In this document: positions 30,068 to 42,800 of the stretch, in pieces
How the letters are laid out: the number at the start of each line of letters is the position of its first letter
Position numbering within the stretch: position 1 is the first letter of the stretch
NCBI RefSeq assembly: GCF_000003815.2
Contig: NC_049994.1
Span: 15,170,659 to 15,234,658, forward strand
Direction of reading: 5' to 3'
From: Branchiostoma floridae
Taxonomy: Eukaryota > Chordata > Leptocardii > Amphioxiformes > Branchiostomatidae
Length of the DNA stretch: 64,000 nucleotides
Made by a program: the position numbers and the translations under genes
Notes under the pieces: model-generated
Told to the model about the DNA's origin: nothing
The model's database searches: none
Seen by the model: only the letters and a program-made list of their open reading frames with translations

Positions 30068-32160
30068 AATACGTCATCAGTCACAGAAGCAACTTAACAT
30101 TAATACATTTACAACATTTAAAATTAGACAGCAATCGGATTAAGAAAATATACATGACAGAATCAACATTCTTTACCGCTCATCTAGCACTTTCGTACAG
30201 CAATCGTACAGAGCGGGGTGCAAATGACATCTCATGTCGCTTCGTTTTACTTCTAGATGCTCTGTATCGGGCTTCCCGACGAAGACTGTAGGAACTGTCC
30301 TGAGGTGAAGTAAAGAACTCCCTCAGCGGAGAGCTACTGTCCCGCAGTATGTCTTGTAGAGTCTTCAGCGTCGCTGCGTCCCGTCTGTCTGATAGTGAGG
30401 GCAGAGAGTCAGATGGGATACCAATGATTCTAAGACAGCGCCTCTGCATGGCTTCTAGCTTGTCTGACAGGTGTTTCGGCAGTCCTCCCCACACCGGACT
30501 GGCATACTCCAGTAAGGGGCGTAGGAATGTTAGGTAAATCTGGAGCAAGACATCAGTAGGGAGACCAGCCTTCTTTGCTGCTGCAAGGTAATACACACGT
30601 GGACGGGACTTCGTCAACATGAAATGAACGTGTTCATCCCAGGTAAGGTTGGCAGTGATGTGTACTCCAAGTAGTTTGAAAGACGTAGTCCTCTGAATCA
30701 CATGTCCGGATATTGTCGGATGAGGAGGGACAGGAATGTTTACCTCCTTCCTTGCGCTGATAACCATGTCCATTGTCTTTTTCCCGTTTACCTTGAGAGA
30801 GTAGTCCTCCCCCCATTCAACAATGGAGTCAAGTGCCTTCTGCGTTTGACCAGGAAGTGACGCCATTAGCATTTCAGAGGTTGTCAGATCGTCCGCATAT
30901 TTGACAGGAACAATGGGCCTTGGCAACCTTGCATCCAAGGTATTTATACAGATGACGAAAAGTGTTGGTGATAGAATACCACCCTGTGGAACACCCGCGA
31001 GGACGTCGTGGGACTTAGATACACAGGGACCCCACTTTACCTTCTGTGTACGTCCTTCCAGATAGCTGCTGATGCTCATCCATAAGGACCGCCTGATACC
31101 CATGTCAGCTAGGCACATGAGCAGTTGACTATGACTGATGGTATCAAATGCACGGGAAAAATCAACGAACACAGCATGAACGTCCAACTTCGGGTTACTG
31201 TTTAACGCTTCGTGCCACGTTTGGAGGATGTGTATCAACGCAGTAACCGTAGATCTTCTTGACAGGAAGCCATGTTGAGACGGTGCGAGGCTACTGGTAG
31301 TGTCCTGTAGCAAAGCATCACGGAGCAGCCCTTCATACACTTTCCCGACGCAGCTGACTAACGAAATTTGTCGGTATTCCGATGGGAACTGTGGTCGTTG
31401 TTTCTTAGGCACTGCCGTGACTACAGCCTCTTTCCATTGCTGCGGAAAGGCGTAGTTCTGAAGACAAGAATTGAAGACGTCACATAAAACAGGACCAAGT
31501 TCTTCATGATACTGCTTTAGTAACCAGGAAGGAATGAGGTCTGGCCCAGCGGCTTTCCTCCCATTGAGTCTGCGCAGTCTGGCCTTAACCTGACCAATAC
31601 TGAACGGTGTGGGTGTATCATGCGAGAGCTTGTGCTCGACATCAGCCAACGTTGGAACAGTACGGGACACTTCACTCCACACAGACCCGAAATGCTCTGC
31701 AAGCGTGTCACATTCGTTTTGTGTCACGGTGATGTTGGGATTGGAGACATCCTCCTTAACAGAGTCCTTTCCCATAAGGGACTTGATGGACTTGAACCAG
31801 TGCCTTGGGCTGGAGTGCCTCAAGTTAGCTACTTCTCTTTCATAGTACTCCCGTTTTGCTTTCTTGATATGCTTGGCAACAGAATTCCTTAACTTGGAGT
31901 ACAGAGCAACGTTTCCGGAGCGGAATGCCTGTTGTCTCTCTGTAAGCAACTCCTTAATCCTCACAGTCATCCACGGTTTGTCAGCGGTGGAAATCTTGAC
32001 TTTCTTAACAGGTACAGCTTTGTCAAGTAGTCCTTTTAGCATGGTTGTCAGAACTGCCACCTTTCTGGAAGGCTCTGTGGTCTGGAAGACAGGTGCAAAA
32101 TCAGTTGTGTTCATCAGTAAAGGTGAGTTGATGGTCCATATCCCCAGCATTTTACACTGA
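30018..32160 (-). mobile_element. LINE (CR1/L2-like), 5'-truncated, with short ATTCAG end repeat
   Basis: The 3' end on the minus strand is AATAAAGC followed by TGAATC units abutting the LamG exon of gene 4 at 30017/30018. The 5' end is lost inside or after the endonuclease domain near 32160. The body is the reverse transcriptase ORF 30180-32150. Confidence 0.85.
30180..32150 (-). CDS. Reverse transcriptase ORF of the LINE
   Basis: An uninterrupted 656-codon frame. Residues 1-190 form the linker with PWMT, RQQAFRSG and AKREYY motifs. RT motifs follow: AVFVDFSRAFDTI about 326-338, GVPQGGILSPTLF about 386-398 and YADDLT about 418-423, then the thumb (LLGVHI, LEYASPVWGG) and a C-terminal tail. 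All catalytic aspartates are present. There is no endonuclease domain, so the copy could not retrotranspose unaided. The absence of stops indicates a young insertion. Confidence 0.9.
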   Translation of the reverse strand: MLGIWTINSPLLMNTTDFAPVFQTTEPSRKVAVLTTMLKGLLDKAVPVKKVKISTADKPWMTVRIKELLTERQQAFRSGNVALYSKLRNSVAKHIKKAKREYYEREVANLRHSSPRHWFKSIKSLMGKDSVKEDVSNPNITVTQNECDTLAEHFGSVWSEVSRTVPTLADVEHKLSHDTPTPFSIGQVKARLRRLNGRKAAGPDLIPSWLLKQYHEELGPVLCDVFNSCLQNYAFPQQWKEAVVTAVPKKQRPQFPSEYRQISLVSCVGKVYEGLLRDALLQDTTSSLAPSQHGFLSRRSTVTALIHILQTWHEALNSNPKLDVHAVFVDFSRAFDTISHSQLLMCLADMGIRRSLWMSISSYLEGRTQKVKWGPCVSKSHDVLAGVPQGGILSPTLFVICINTLDARLPRPIVPVKYADDLTTSEMLMASLPGQTQKALDSIVEWGEDYSLKVNGKKTMDMVISARKEVNIPVPPHPTISGHVIQRTTSFKLLGVHITANLTWDEHVHFMLTKSRPRVYYLAAAKKAGLPTDVLLQIYLTFLRPLLEYASPVWGGLPKHLSDKLEAMQRRCLRIIGIPSDSLPSLSDRRDAATLKTLQDILRDSSSPLREFFTSPQDSSYSLRREARYRASRSKTKRHEMSFAPRSVRLLYESAR

Positions 32161-32640
32161 GAAGCATTTCGATGGCTTTTGTTGGTGAATATTACAGAGG
32201 TTTTTCCAGTTTCACGACCCTTGCTTTATTTCCGCCGACGTTTCAGTGACAGTTTGCCTAACCTGAGAACTAACCTCCGTAGCGACCGCTGGCACAATCT
32301 TTTCTTGAAAAGGTACACAGTGGTCGCTACGGAGAACGGCAGCTTCCTCAGGGCAATTCTGACTGGGTCACATTGCACTGCAACTTGGTGTCGCTGCTTA
32401 CAGATGCGGTTTCAAACGTTTTTACAATCTCACATATACGGTGATCGTTTATTGGTATTTGTATGACAAAATAATGATCCAGTCTCTATGCCTTCCTCAG
32501 GGTAGCCGGATGGAGGCCGCCAACACCAACCGCTGCTCCTCTCCACCGCTTCAGTGGGAGCAGTGGTAATAATCACGTTCACTGTTACGTTTACGCATGT
32601 GCAGTAACAGGCATTGTGGGTAATAAATGAAGTAGGCCCC
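32161..32640. other. Repeat-derived stretch with a hairpin, no gene
   Basis: 'ccgtagcgaccgctgg' near 32277 and 'cagtggtcgctacgg' near 32320 form a stem of about 15 bp. 'gacgtttcagtgacag' and 'cttcctcagggcaattctgactggg' resemble other repeats in the window (4375-4405). No protein match. Confidence 0.45.
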
Positions 32641-32699
32641 AGTAAACAGTACTGGTCCCGACCATTGTCTCGATTTGCGTATTTCGTTTGTCTCGAGCC

Positions 32700-33540
32700 T
32701 TCACCTTTGACATATTACCAGGTGGCTTTACAGCTAGACTTATGTGCGGTGGAGCACTGGTCAGAGATCTGGCAGTTACCTTTTAACGCTGGCAAGTGTA
32801 AGGTTTTGCATCTAGGAAGTAGGAACCAGAGGGCCAAGTATACACTAGGCGGTCAAGAGCTAGAGCAAACCAAGGTTGAGAAAGACCTAGGTTTAGCAGT
32901 TGATGACCAGCTCAAGTTTCATGTAAATACTGCAGCAGCAGCTCTGAAGGGAAATCAGGTTTAGGGCTAGTTAAGAGGGCATTTAGATGAATGTTCAGTA
33001 CCTATTCTTTACAAATGTATGGTCAGACCACACTTGGAATATGCAAATGTGGTTTGGGGTCCGCATTTTAGCTCTGACCAAAAGCTTATTGAGAGAGTCC
33101 AGCATAGGGCGACAAGACTGGTTCCCTCGCTAAAATGGATGCCGTATAGTTCCAGACTCAGGAAGTTAAAACTACCATCACTTAAGTACAGAAGGGAAAG
33201 GGGCGACATGATTCAGCTCTACAAGATCATGTCCAAAAAAGAGAGAATTGATCTCGAGAACTTCTTTGAGTTAGCAAACCTCGACAAAACAAGAGGTCAC
33301 TGTTTCAAGATCAAAGTACCACTAGCCAGGTCTACTGTGAGACGCCAGTCCTTCTCTGCAAGGACAGTTCGATTGTGGAACTCTTTGCCTGAGGAAGTTG
33401 TAACAGCCAACAGTCTGAACACTTTCAAAACAATGCTGGACAGGGTTTGGGAGCATAAGAGATACCAGGAATGAAGAGGTTGTGTCAACAGGCGGGAGCC
33501 TTACTACAACGAAGTATCCTCAAGGTATCCTCAAGGTATA
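32700..33540 (+). mobile_element. CR1-like LINE, 3' half, frameshifted
   Basis: Frame one gives LQLDLCAVEHWSEIWQLPFN, KCKVLHLG and EKDLGLAVDDQLKFH. After a frameshift or stop near 32960-33010, MVRPHLEYANVVWGPH, RVQHRATRLVPSL, RRERGDMIQLYKI and RLWNSLPEEVV follow. These are the RT thumb and C-terminal hallmarks of CR1 elements. It is a dead fragment in the opposite orientation to the LINE at 30018. Confidence 0.88.
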
Positions 33541-33648
33541 ACCCACAATACCTGTCGCCGCGCATGAGTACTCGGTGCTGTGAACGTGCTTATTGGGCTC
33601 GGTTGCAAACAACGCAATTCAATGGGCAAAACAGACATCTGATTGGTT

Positions 33649-33662
33649 TGTGTGTGTGTATG

Positions 33663-33697
<35 letters not shown>

Positions 33698-33727
33698 GTG
33701 CGTGCATGTGTGTGTGCGTGTGTGTGA
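33649..33727. repeat. (TG)n microsatellite
   Basis: Imperfect TG repeat of about 79 bp directly after the CR1 fragment. Confidence 0.95.
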
Positions 33728-35289
33728 TACTTTGACAAGAACTTTAAGTTTGCCCGCATTTTAATTCCCTTTGATGATTCAAAGTTGAGACTTCACGTGA
33801 CAGTTTGTATGTATTTCATATTTGTTTGTTTGTTTTCAGATCACAATGTATGTTTTGCATGTAACTTGGAAGAATATTATATATTTACACAAGTATTATA
33901 CGAATATTTCCCATATATAGATTTGTTTGTTTTAAGTAATATTCGTAATGTATGTGTGACGGGACCTATGTGCATACCGTTAAAATCCTGCGTTTTCCTG
34001 CACAGTCGCCTGTGCAGTGATTCCCAGGCATCGTACAACCACGCCGGATAGATAACAATAAGCTTTGGTTCACGTATTATAAGCCCCACTGTGTGAAATA
34101 TACGAACGGAAATGATTGGAGAATATTCTAAAACTGCTGTGGTCTTTTGTTCGACAGTTTAAACAAGAAACTACTAAAGTGATTCCAATAGAGAATATAA
34201 CTGACATTAAAACTCGTCTGCAATCGAATTTTTGATCAAAATCTCCACTATGGAATGTAGTAAGATTGAAAAAATACTGAATGTCGTAAAGATAGACCCG
34301 TTTTATAAAGAATTTAATTACATTATTATTCTTGTGAGAGAATTTGTCCTCGGAAATAATTTAGAACTCTATGACTATGGGGTACATCCGTATATGGTTT
34401 CATCAGCATGGTAAATCACTGGTTAAGAAATCTCTTAATCATGCACAGCCGAAGAGTGAACTTAATACCTTGACGCCGTTTTGGTTACCTGGTATCCAGT
34501 CTACCGTGGATTGGTCCGACTCTCTTCAGGGCAGCTGAAGCTTTTCACTGCTTGACTCCTACCCCGTAATACTTCTACCGGCTGCGAAAGAAACCCCTGC
34601 AGTGGAAAGTTTCATCTGAACCGAAGAGATTCAGCCCAATCCACGGTATACAGGATATTAGGTCAACGTTTTAGTAACCGTCAGTCACATAATCGTCAGT
34701 TATAGCCCCATTACACTAGGACGGCGCTCTTTCCAGATGCCCCAGTCCCCATAGCGTTCTTTAGATCTTCGGCCTGCAACTGCGCATCCTGAGCAAGTTT
34801 TTCTGGGCAAGTCAGTAACATTCCTTATACATTTTTAAAGTGGAAATTAATGTAAATGTTAAGGTAGCATTTACAAAGAGCATAATAACATTAGTATTTG
34901 AAACCAGGACGTTTCAATTATAGGCTAAAATCCTTTCATTGTACAATACGTCCCAAGAAATTGAATTTAGGATGTGTTTGGCATGTCTTAACAAATGGTT
35001 ACTTGGCACTGAACCTTATTAACAGAAATGTGTTGCTTTCCTACGACACAACTTTTGTCCATTTAAATGACTTCTATTGATATTGATATGGATATTGTTG
35101 CTTCAAGCCGAAAGAGCTGCCATTGTGTTCACACGTAATGCAGTTACGACGGATAAGTAACGTCGTCATATGCTTTGCACGAACACCAGGCAGCCAGGTG
35201 GTCATGTAGAGGTTCGTCAGTACGAACAAGCAAATGGCTGATATACTTTGAGATTGATTTCTACCACTTACATATTTTTGTTGGAGTTG
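33728..35289. other. No gene seen
   Basis: AT-rich sequence without domain-bearing frames. It contains the foldback element at 34484-34664. Confidence 0.5.
34484..34664. mobile_element. Small foldback element
   Basis: Inverted ends: 'ctaccgtggattgg' at 34501-34514 against 'ccaatccacggta' at 34636-34648, with imperfect pairing extending outward. Superfamily unknown. Confidence 0.6.
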
Positions 35290-36239
35290 CATATGTATGC
35301 ATATTTTGTACAGCTTTATGACTGATTTCTTAAGCATTTGAATGGTTGATGTATTAATATTCACTTAATATTCACATCAGATGATATGAAGATATGATTT
35401 AGGGTATGTACTTATTTCGAAAACATCAGAATGCAGTGCTAGTGTGCTCTATACACCAACATGTACTGAAACAGTATCTTAATATCTGACATTGAAATGA
35501 AGAGTCACAAGTATTTTCTCTCCTTTAATTCAAATCTGAACAAAGTCGTCAGTGGATGTTGTGACCACATACATAACAAATGTCACATCTAGCAGGAACG
35601 CAAACCATTTTCGTATATAATACATCAAACGAATATTGCCTACAACACATCAATTTATATACGGGAAAGGCTTGACGTGTGAATTGTATGCAAAACACGT
35701 GAAAAAAACCAGTATTATGACAAACCATCGTGTAAAACTGCTTTTTCTCATATAGTCTTTGAAGTTGTTATCAAAATATTTCGCACACACGCATAACATA
35801 CACACAAAAATCAGTCTTTTTCTCTATTGTATTGTTGACCGCTCTGTCTATTTGCCACTGCTTCCATGCTGAGTTGTGGAGAGGAGTAGCGGCCAGTGCT
35901 TCCGTTCTCCATCCCACTACCCTGAGGAAGAAGTAGATACTGAATCATTATTTTTGTCACACATTACCATACGATCGTGTAGCGCAATCTGTAAGATGTT
36001 AGGCCCAAACCCAGGAGGTCTCCGGTTCAAACCCCCTGATGTGTCACGATGGGAAAGGCACTTTCCACAACTTTCCTCACTAACAAGTACATGTCATTGA
36101 GTACCTAGCTTCGGTCAGGGCAGTCCCTCGGATAGGACTTACACAGGGGTCTCGTGTTTGGGAGAGCCACCCTTCGAGCACGTTAAATAAATCGCCGCAC
36201 TTATCGAAAAGGGTAAGGGTCCTTCCCAGTGTGAGTGGA
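35290..36239. repeat. 3' flank of gene 3, duplicated from the gene 2 flank
   Basis: Homologous to 15340-17080: both have 'gcatattttgtaca', 'aaaacagtat', one unit of the 139-bp repeat and a SINE (35995-36245 here) in the same order. This marks the left end of the duplicated gene-pair unit. Confidence 0.75.
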
Positions 36240-36820
36240 TCAAACCTTATAATCTAGTTTCCGGGCTGGCATCTTAAAAAGGTGATAGTCACCCTTATAT
36301 GCCAACCCTTCCACAAAAGTGGTAAAACTAAATGAATAAATATTCATGTAGATACTTAAACGTGTAAACACGAGTTTCACGTTCATGAGGCCCATTTCGC
36401 CTACCAAAACGACGTTTTTCATGCTGAACGTCGTCGACAATTGAAGCATCGTAGACATACAGTATTTCAACAACGAAGTCTTCACTTCCACCCGTACACC
36501 ATTTACTGGGGTCTGACCTGTAATCTTGTAGACTTGATTTGCCATACTTCCGCCTTCGCCGTCCGCTGCACAGGCTGTGGAAGAGCCGTACTTGTTGAAG
36601 GTGTTGAGCCCACTAGCAGATCCAGCACACCAGCCGCCATCCTGTACAGCAAACACGGTAAAACCACGAGAGAGTGCTACCTGGTAACATTTCTCTATGG
36701 GGTTTTGACGGTAAGCGTAGATGCCATCTAGGCGTGCATCTGTTCCCTCGAGGGTCGGAATGGCGCGATCAAGTTCGTCCCTCCAGCAACCCAGGCTGAT
36801 GTACTCACGGCTTTCGCTTC
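36240..36820 (-). CDS. Gene 3 WSC-like module 2 (likely terminal exon)
   Basis: The acceptor is tcctatacag/GAAGCG. The module (36518-36820, 303 bp) holds GCWRDELDRAIPTLEG, KCYQVA, FAVQDGGWC and TAC. Read-through gives QTPVNGVRVEVKTSLLKY and stays open to 36240, longer than in the paralogues. The extra tail has no domain and may not be translated. Confidence 0.72.
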
Positions 36821-39800
36821 CTGTATAGGAAAAATTAGTAGTTCAGTACTCATCTTCACTGGAAGGTTATGATTGTATACTATACCATTATATTCTCATA
36901 TGCAGAGACATACAACAGCGCCAGCAAACCGCCTATTGTCTGTACTCTTCTATCTCTAGAGTATCACCATCAGTTCCTGATCGCCCTGCTTATAGATATC
37001 TCTTTTGGAAACTGAAAGGCCTATTCTATGATTGGCTGACAGCTGGTTTGTGGCGACGCCCACAGGAACTGATGGTGACGGTTGAGATAGCAGAGTACAG
37101 ACAAGAGGCGGTTTGCTGGCGCCGTTGGATGTCTCTGCGCAGGAGAATGGTACTATACATGCTATGGTCGTACTTTTTGAGTGATAGCTGGCTCTTGAGG
37201 CAGAGAGTAAGTAATAGGGGTTTGGTCCCCAAGCTTTTTTTTTTTAAACCAAAGGACCTGGTTGAGTTTCAGAATTTGAGAGAGAATAACTCAAGGAGGG
37301 GTCTACGAATGGTCGTAGATGTTGGTATGTAGATAGCTTACGTGATGCTTGACATTATTAGATGGTATTATTATGGAAATCGCAATCTAATCTGCCTAAT
37401 TAATGTGCAAATTTTATGAACCGGGACGTTCCATGATAGTACTATTCAAACATGTGACAGATGAACTGGGAAGGAGAAGAACATTAAGATAGATGGGAAA
37501 TTATGCAAATGAAGACCTACTTTGCATAATCAACGACAAAATGCTCCATAATGGGAACTTCATAATTGATACCTCATTGAACATGCAGAAAATAACCTGA
37601 GATGAGCATAAACAGTTACATAATTTTGATAACGGAAACTTCACTTTCTGACCTGTAATCTTGTAGACCTCGTTTGCATAAGAACCTCCTTCTCCGTCCG
37701 CTGCACAGGATGTGGAAGGTCCGTACCTGTTGAAGGTGTTGAGCCCATCAGCAGACCCAGCACACCAACCGCCTGCCTGTATAGCAAACACGGGGAAACC
37801 ACGAGAACTGGCTACCTGGTAACACTTCTCTATGGGGTTTTGACGAGTAGGGTAGCTGCCATCTAGACGTGAATTTGTCCCCTCCAGAGTTGGAATGGCG
37901 CGGGTGTATGTGTCCCTCCAGCAACCCAGGCCGATGTACTTGCTCACTGTGTGAGGAAGGAAGTATTTCGGTCATTGCCGACTGGATTTTCTACTCTTGT
38001 TTTTTCATCAGTTAGGTTGTATTGGTGGTCTTGATGTAAAGACCGTGCATGTTATCATTTCATTTCCATCAATGTGAATTTAAACAATTTTAAAACGAAG
38101 TGCGCTACAATCAAGTGGTCGTTCGTACTTCTAACGTCCTATGGGCAATCGAAACGTATGAATCAGAGAGGAATTCAACGATACCGTGTGGACAAAAGAT
38201 GGCGTTTTACGTCTGAATTACGATATCGCTAAAAAAACACATTCCTCATTCAAGCGTCTTGCGGACCCCAGACGCCTAGCATTAAGCGCCTACTGTGTCT
38301 AGTTCAGGTTGACACAAAAAAGCGTCTGCTAATACATGCAATATATTTTGAATATATCGATTCAGCACGTTTACAATCATGGCTCACTAATTTGTACCTC
38401 ATCATTTTACTCTTTGCTGTCAGGATCATCGAAAGTTCCTATGTCCTTACCTGTTTCAGCGAAGACCTCGACCTCGCAAATTTGCAGATTGTCGGACCGG
38501 CCCATCACCTGAATTAGATGACAACAACACATTAGTAATGACACAGTCACTGCACCGGCCAACATTAACTCTCTACACTCATACAGAGAGCAAGAATGTG
38601 TTGGCTAGGTACTTTTATTCACTTAATGATCACCACGCAACAAGACCTGAAGGTCATTTCAAGGTGTGACCCGAAGGCCACTCCAAGGTTACGGGATGCA
38701 TTGTATCTGTAACAGCATCTCTTTTACTGTGTTATAAACATCATGATTGAGACCAGTTCAATTGCCCACTAAGAGTGAGGACTAAATGCAGAAATGTTCG
38801 CGGTGGATTAATGTTCGCGGTTTTCGCGGTGCCCACTTCACCGCGTACTTAAATCCACCGCGAACATTTTTCTATTATGGTATTAGACTACGGTGTTACC
38901 GCGAACTTAAAAACACTGCGAAAATTTTTTTTTTCCGCTACCGCGAAATTAAATCCCCGCGAACTTAAATGCATTTACAATAACTGACTCAATAGGCGAA
39001 GCAGGGGTTACGAATGCCGAGGCTGAGACTTCCCAGGGTGGTACTGAACTGGTGTCCAGAGGAAGAAAAAGGAGGGGGGGGGGCAAGCCATAACATGAAG
39101 GAGAACTGTGGAGCGCGACCATGCTGAGATGTGATGCACCTGGAGGGGGTGCAACAGACAGCTGTAGACAGAAAAGTGTGGAGAACCCGCCTCAGCGAAC
39201 GCTGATAAATAAAGTGAAGTGAAGTGAAGTGAAGTGAAGGGAAGTATGTGGCGACGATGATGATGATATTTACCTGAATAGACACATAACGGCCGGACAT
39301 CGGCTGGTCACAGTACACCACAATGGTTGCTCCATTGGCTGGACGTGCCGTGTAAGTCCCCCCACACTGGTCATTCTGGGCGAAGTTCTCGTTCGGGCCA
39401 ACTCGCACCTGGAAGTTTCGCAGTCGCTCTCCTACAAATACAATCCATTGAGAAGTCAATGAATGTGGGACATCCAATCCTTAGCTTTGTGTCTGTTTAA
39501 CGTAAACGTAAAGGCTTTCTAGTGTTTTATTATTATTATTATCATTATCATTATTATTATCATTATTAAGAATGTGGCGTAACGGTAGGATGTTTGTCTT
39601 TAAGTCCAGAGGTCCTGGATTTCAGTTCCCTTACATACTCTGGCGTTTTGCCCTAGGGACAGCCACTTAAGATGAAAATCCTTACTTCACTCGGGTATTC
39701 AACCTAGCTTCGGTTGGGGACGTCCCTTGGACATCACGTTAAATTGAGGTACGTGTTTGACGACGTAAGCTAAACTTTCCCCTAAACACGTAAAAGCAAC

Positions 39801-42800
39801 CATAACCACTCCTATCGAAAAGAGTATGGGCCCTTCCCGGTGTGGGTGGATCAACTAAGTTACATTTAGTACAGATACGGTGTGTTGCGCCATAAGGTGG
39901 TTTTACGGTTAAACAAACTAACAAACAAACAAACAAACAAACAAAAACTAACCACAGCAGTCGCCCCTGTTTAGAACGCTGACACGGTTAACCGTGTAGT
40001 GACCCCCACCACCCAGGTCCACCTTCCACCACGGCTGATACACCCGGAGGGTATGAAGGCACTGGTTGTACCAGGAAACGAACGTCCCTCTGAGGCCGTC
40101 CACAGCCTTTTCCGGTCCCCAATATGAAGGATGAGTGCTTGCTGTTGCTGTCTTGCCCTGGGCGACGTTACTTTCTGCAAGAAAACACAGATGGGGAGTA
40201 CATTTTAGGTAACGTAGTAGTGGACAAACTCAAGCCAATCGTAAGTACTTTTGCCACATCTTCGGAAATTTGTTCAGGGTTCATGCGTGTTCCCACCTGT
40301 GATACAGCGGTATGACGCTTCCAAGTACTTCTGCACACCCCTGCAGGGGTCGCCGAAAACGGAGGCAGTGGCCCGCACGGCGCACTGCTGTTCGCCCTGG
40401 CAGGCGCTCTGCACCACGGACAGGCTGCTGGCTGCCCGGCAGTTGGTGCGACAGGTGGAACATCGGCAGTCGTGGTTGGTCGACGTACGGCCGTAGTTGG
40501 CGCCCAAGATGAGGAGCGTCTTTCCCTCTCCACACGACAGCTGCATGGTGCCACTCTCACCACAGGCGTAGGCTGTTTCTGTACCAATGTTTTAGAATCA
40601 ATGTTGTCAGTATAAGGGCGCGGTCACATAAGGTACGCTCCCACCGCACTTGTGTCAAGCTTGCATCACTGCGGGGTTCGTTCACTGCGTCACTGTTGTG
40701 CTATTTTCTCCGATCATTTATAATTTAGATATGGCGTAATACGTAAAAGTATGACTTAGAAGACGACAAAATACATCAAAAGAAATGAAATTTCGTTCTT
40801 TATTTCTGAAATTCGTTGAGTATCTTTCGAACCCCGCGGTGACGCAAGCTTGACACAAGTGCGGTGGGAGCGCACCTATAGGTCGTGCGATCGTCGTACG
40901 ATTTTAATGCCATAGAATTTTCAAGCAGGCCGTGACAGAACCAACCACCGACATCCAAGACAGCATTTTGTGTACCATGACAGTTGAACTTTGAAGGAGA
41001 GGAACATTTTTGTCCTGCAAAATGCCCGAACCTAGCATTGGACGACGATCGCACGACCTATGTGACCACGCCCTAACATCTCAACGCATGATTGCGCAAG
41101 GTGTATATAGCATAATTTCCGTATCAAAATATCGTATCTAAAAACGTACCTTAAAATAGAAAAAATAGGTCAACGATATACGTATTTTCCGGTTAAAAAG
41201 ATATCGCTGTACGTATATGACATCGTCTCGGAATAAAAATATTGCCATACTCCATTGTACGCAGCAAAATTCACTTTGCAAAGATATCGTTGTAAGTACC
41301 TTAAATCATCATTATCAGGTATACGATATCGCAATTCAGACGATTTTTTTCATACGGTATCGTTCTGGCATGTACATTTAATGTCTTCATCTTTTCTGAT
41401 AACAAAGCGATCTTTTGTATGTTCCAGTAATGTACCTTTGTTTCTGTAGTCGACACAGTCCGAACAGTAACAGTGGGCCGCAGTGTTGCCGCACCAGTTT
41501 CCCGGGGAGCAGCATGGGTAAAACCTGTCAGGGTCGCATTCAGCAGGGTTACCGTCTTCAGCAGGGTAGCCCTGCCCGCAACGCAGGTCATCACGCCACT
41601 TCTTAGGAGCTATCAGTGAAAAATGCAGTAAGTAACGATTAGTCACATATGAACACGCAATTGACAACCATGGCTAGAGACCCTTTGCTGCTGTTTCCTT
41701 AGAATTTTGCTTTTGTTCTCAGTTTAGTTCATTCTTTGTTCATCGTTCTCCACAGATAATGATTTATTTGTACCCTGACATATTTCAAGGGGTTGTGAAA
41801 TTTGATAACTTAGTCAAGAAACTTATATTTTAGGCAGTTTGTCTGTGTATCCCTATCGCAACATCGTGCACGTTTGTAGGCTTGTTTATGGTATGCATCT
41901 TAATGTGATATTTTGACACGGAAATTGTAAAGATGAAGTAAGAGACATTAGGAATCGTTCATAAGGCCCCTTTCGTCCTACCGAAACGGTGTCTGTGCGA
42001 TTGCCACGTTACCATATGCAGGCCGTACTTACACGTGCTGCGTAAGTACGGTTTCCTTACTCACTCGCATTGGCTGTCCGGGGCACGCGCGTTGCCCGTA
42101 CTGGCACGTACGGGGGGCTAATTCGCAGACCAAAGGCACACAAAGTTTTACCTGCAGGTAAAGTTCTCCAAAATCCGTCGGATTCCCTACGAGTTCATAC
42201 GGTACTTAGCACCTACGGATCCCAAAAGATTGCCCACGTTACTGGCTTGCCCACGTTTTGACGTAGACANNNNNNNNNNNNNNNNNNNNNNNNNNNNNNN
42301 NNNNNNNNNNNNNNNNNNNNNNNNNNNNNNNNNNNNNNNNNNNNNNNNNNNNNNNNNNNNNNNNNNNNNNNNNNNNNNNNNNNNNNNNNNNNNNNNNNNN
42401 NNNNNNNNNNNNNNNNNNNNNNNNNNNNNNNNNNNNNNNNNNNNNNNNNNNNNNNNNNNNNNNNNNNNNNNNNNNNNNNNNNNNNNNNNNNNNNNNNNNN
42501 NNNNNNNNNNNGCAAATACGTGCCAAAACGTGGGCAATCTTTTGGGATCCGTAAGTAGTAAGTACCGCCTCCGTACGAACTCGAAGGGAATCTGGCGGAT
42601 TTTGGAGCGCGCAGACACGCCGTAGAACTTTACGTGCAGGCAAAACTTTGTGTGCCACCGGGCTGCGGATTCGCCCCCGTACGTGCCAGTACGGGCAACG
42701 TGACTGCCCTGTACAGCCTGAACGTTTTCAAAAATACGTAGCGGACGTAGCCTCCTAACAAAAGGTACGGAGAAATTGCACATACGGCGGGTTGTGCCCT

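Noticed and set aside
42187-42783. 198-codon minus ORF
   Set aside because: It spans the N gap and the arms of a foldback element.
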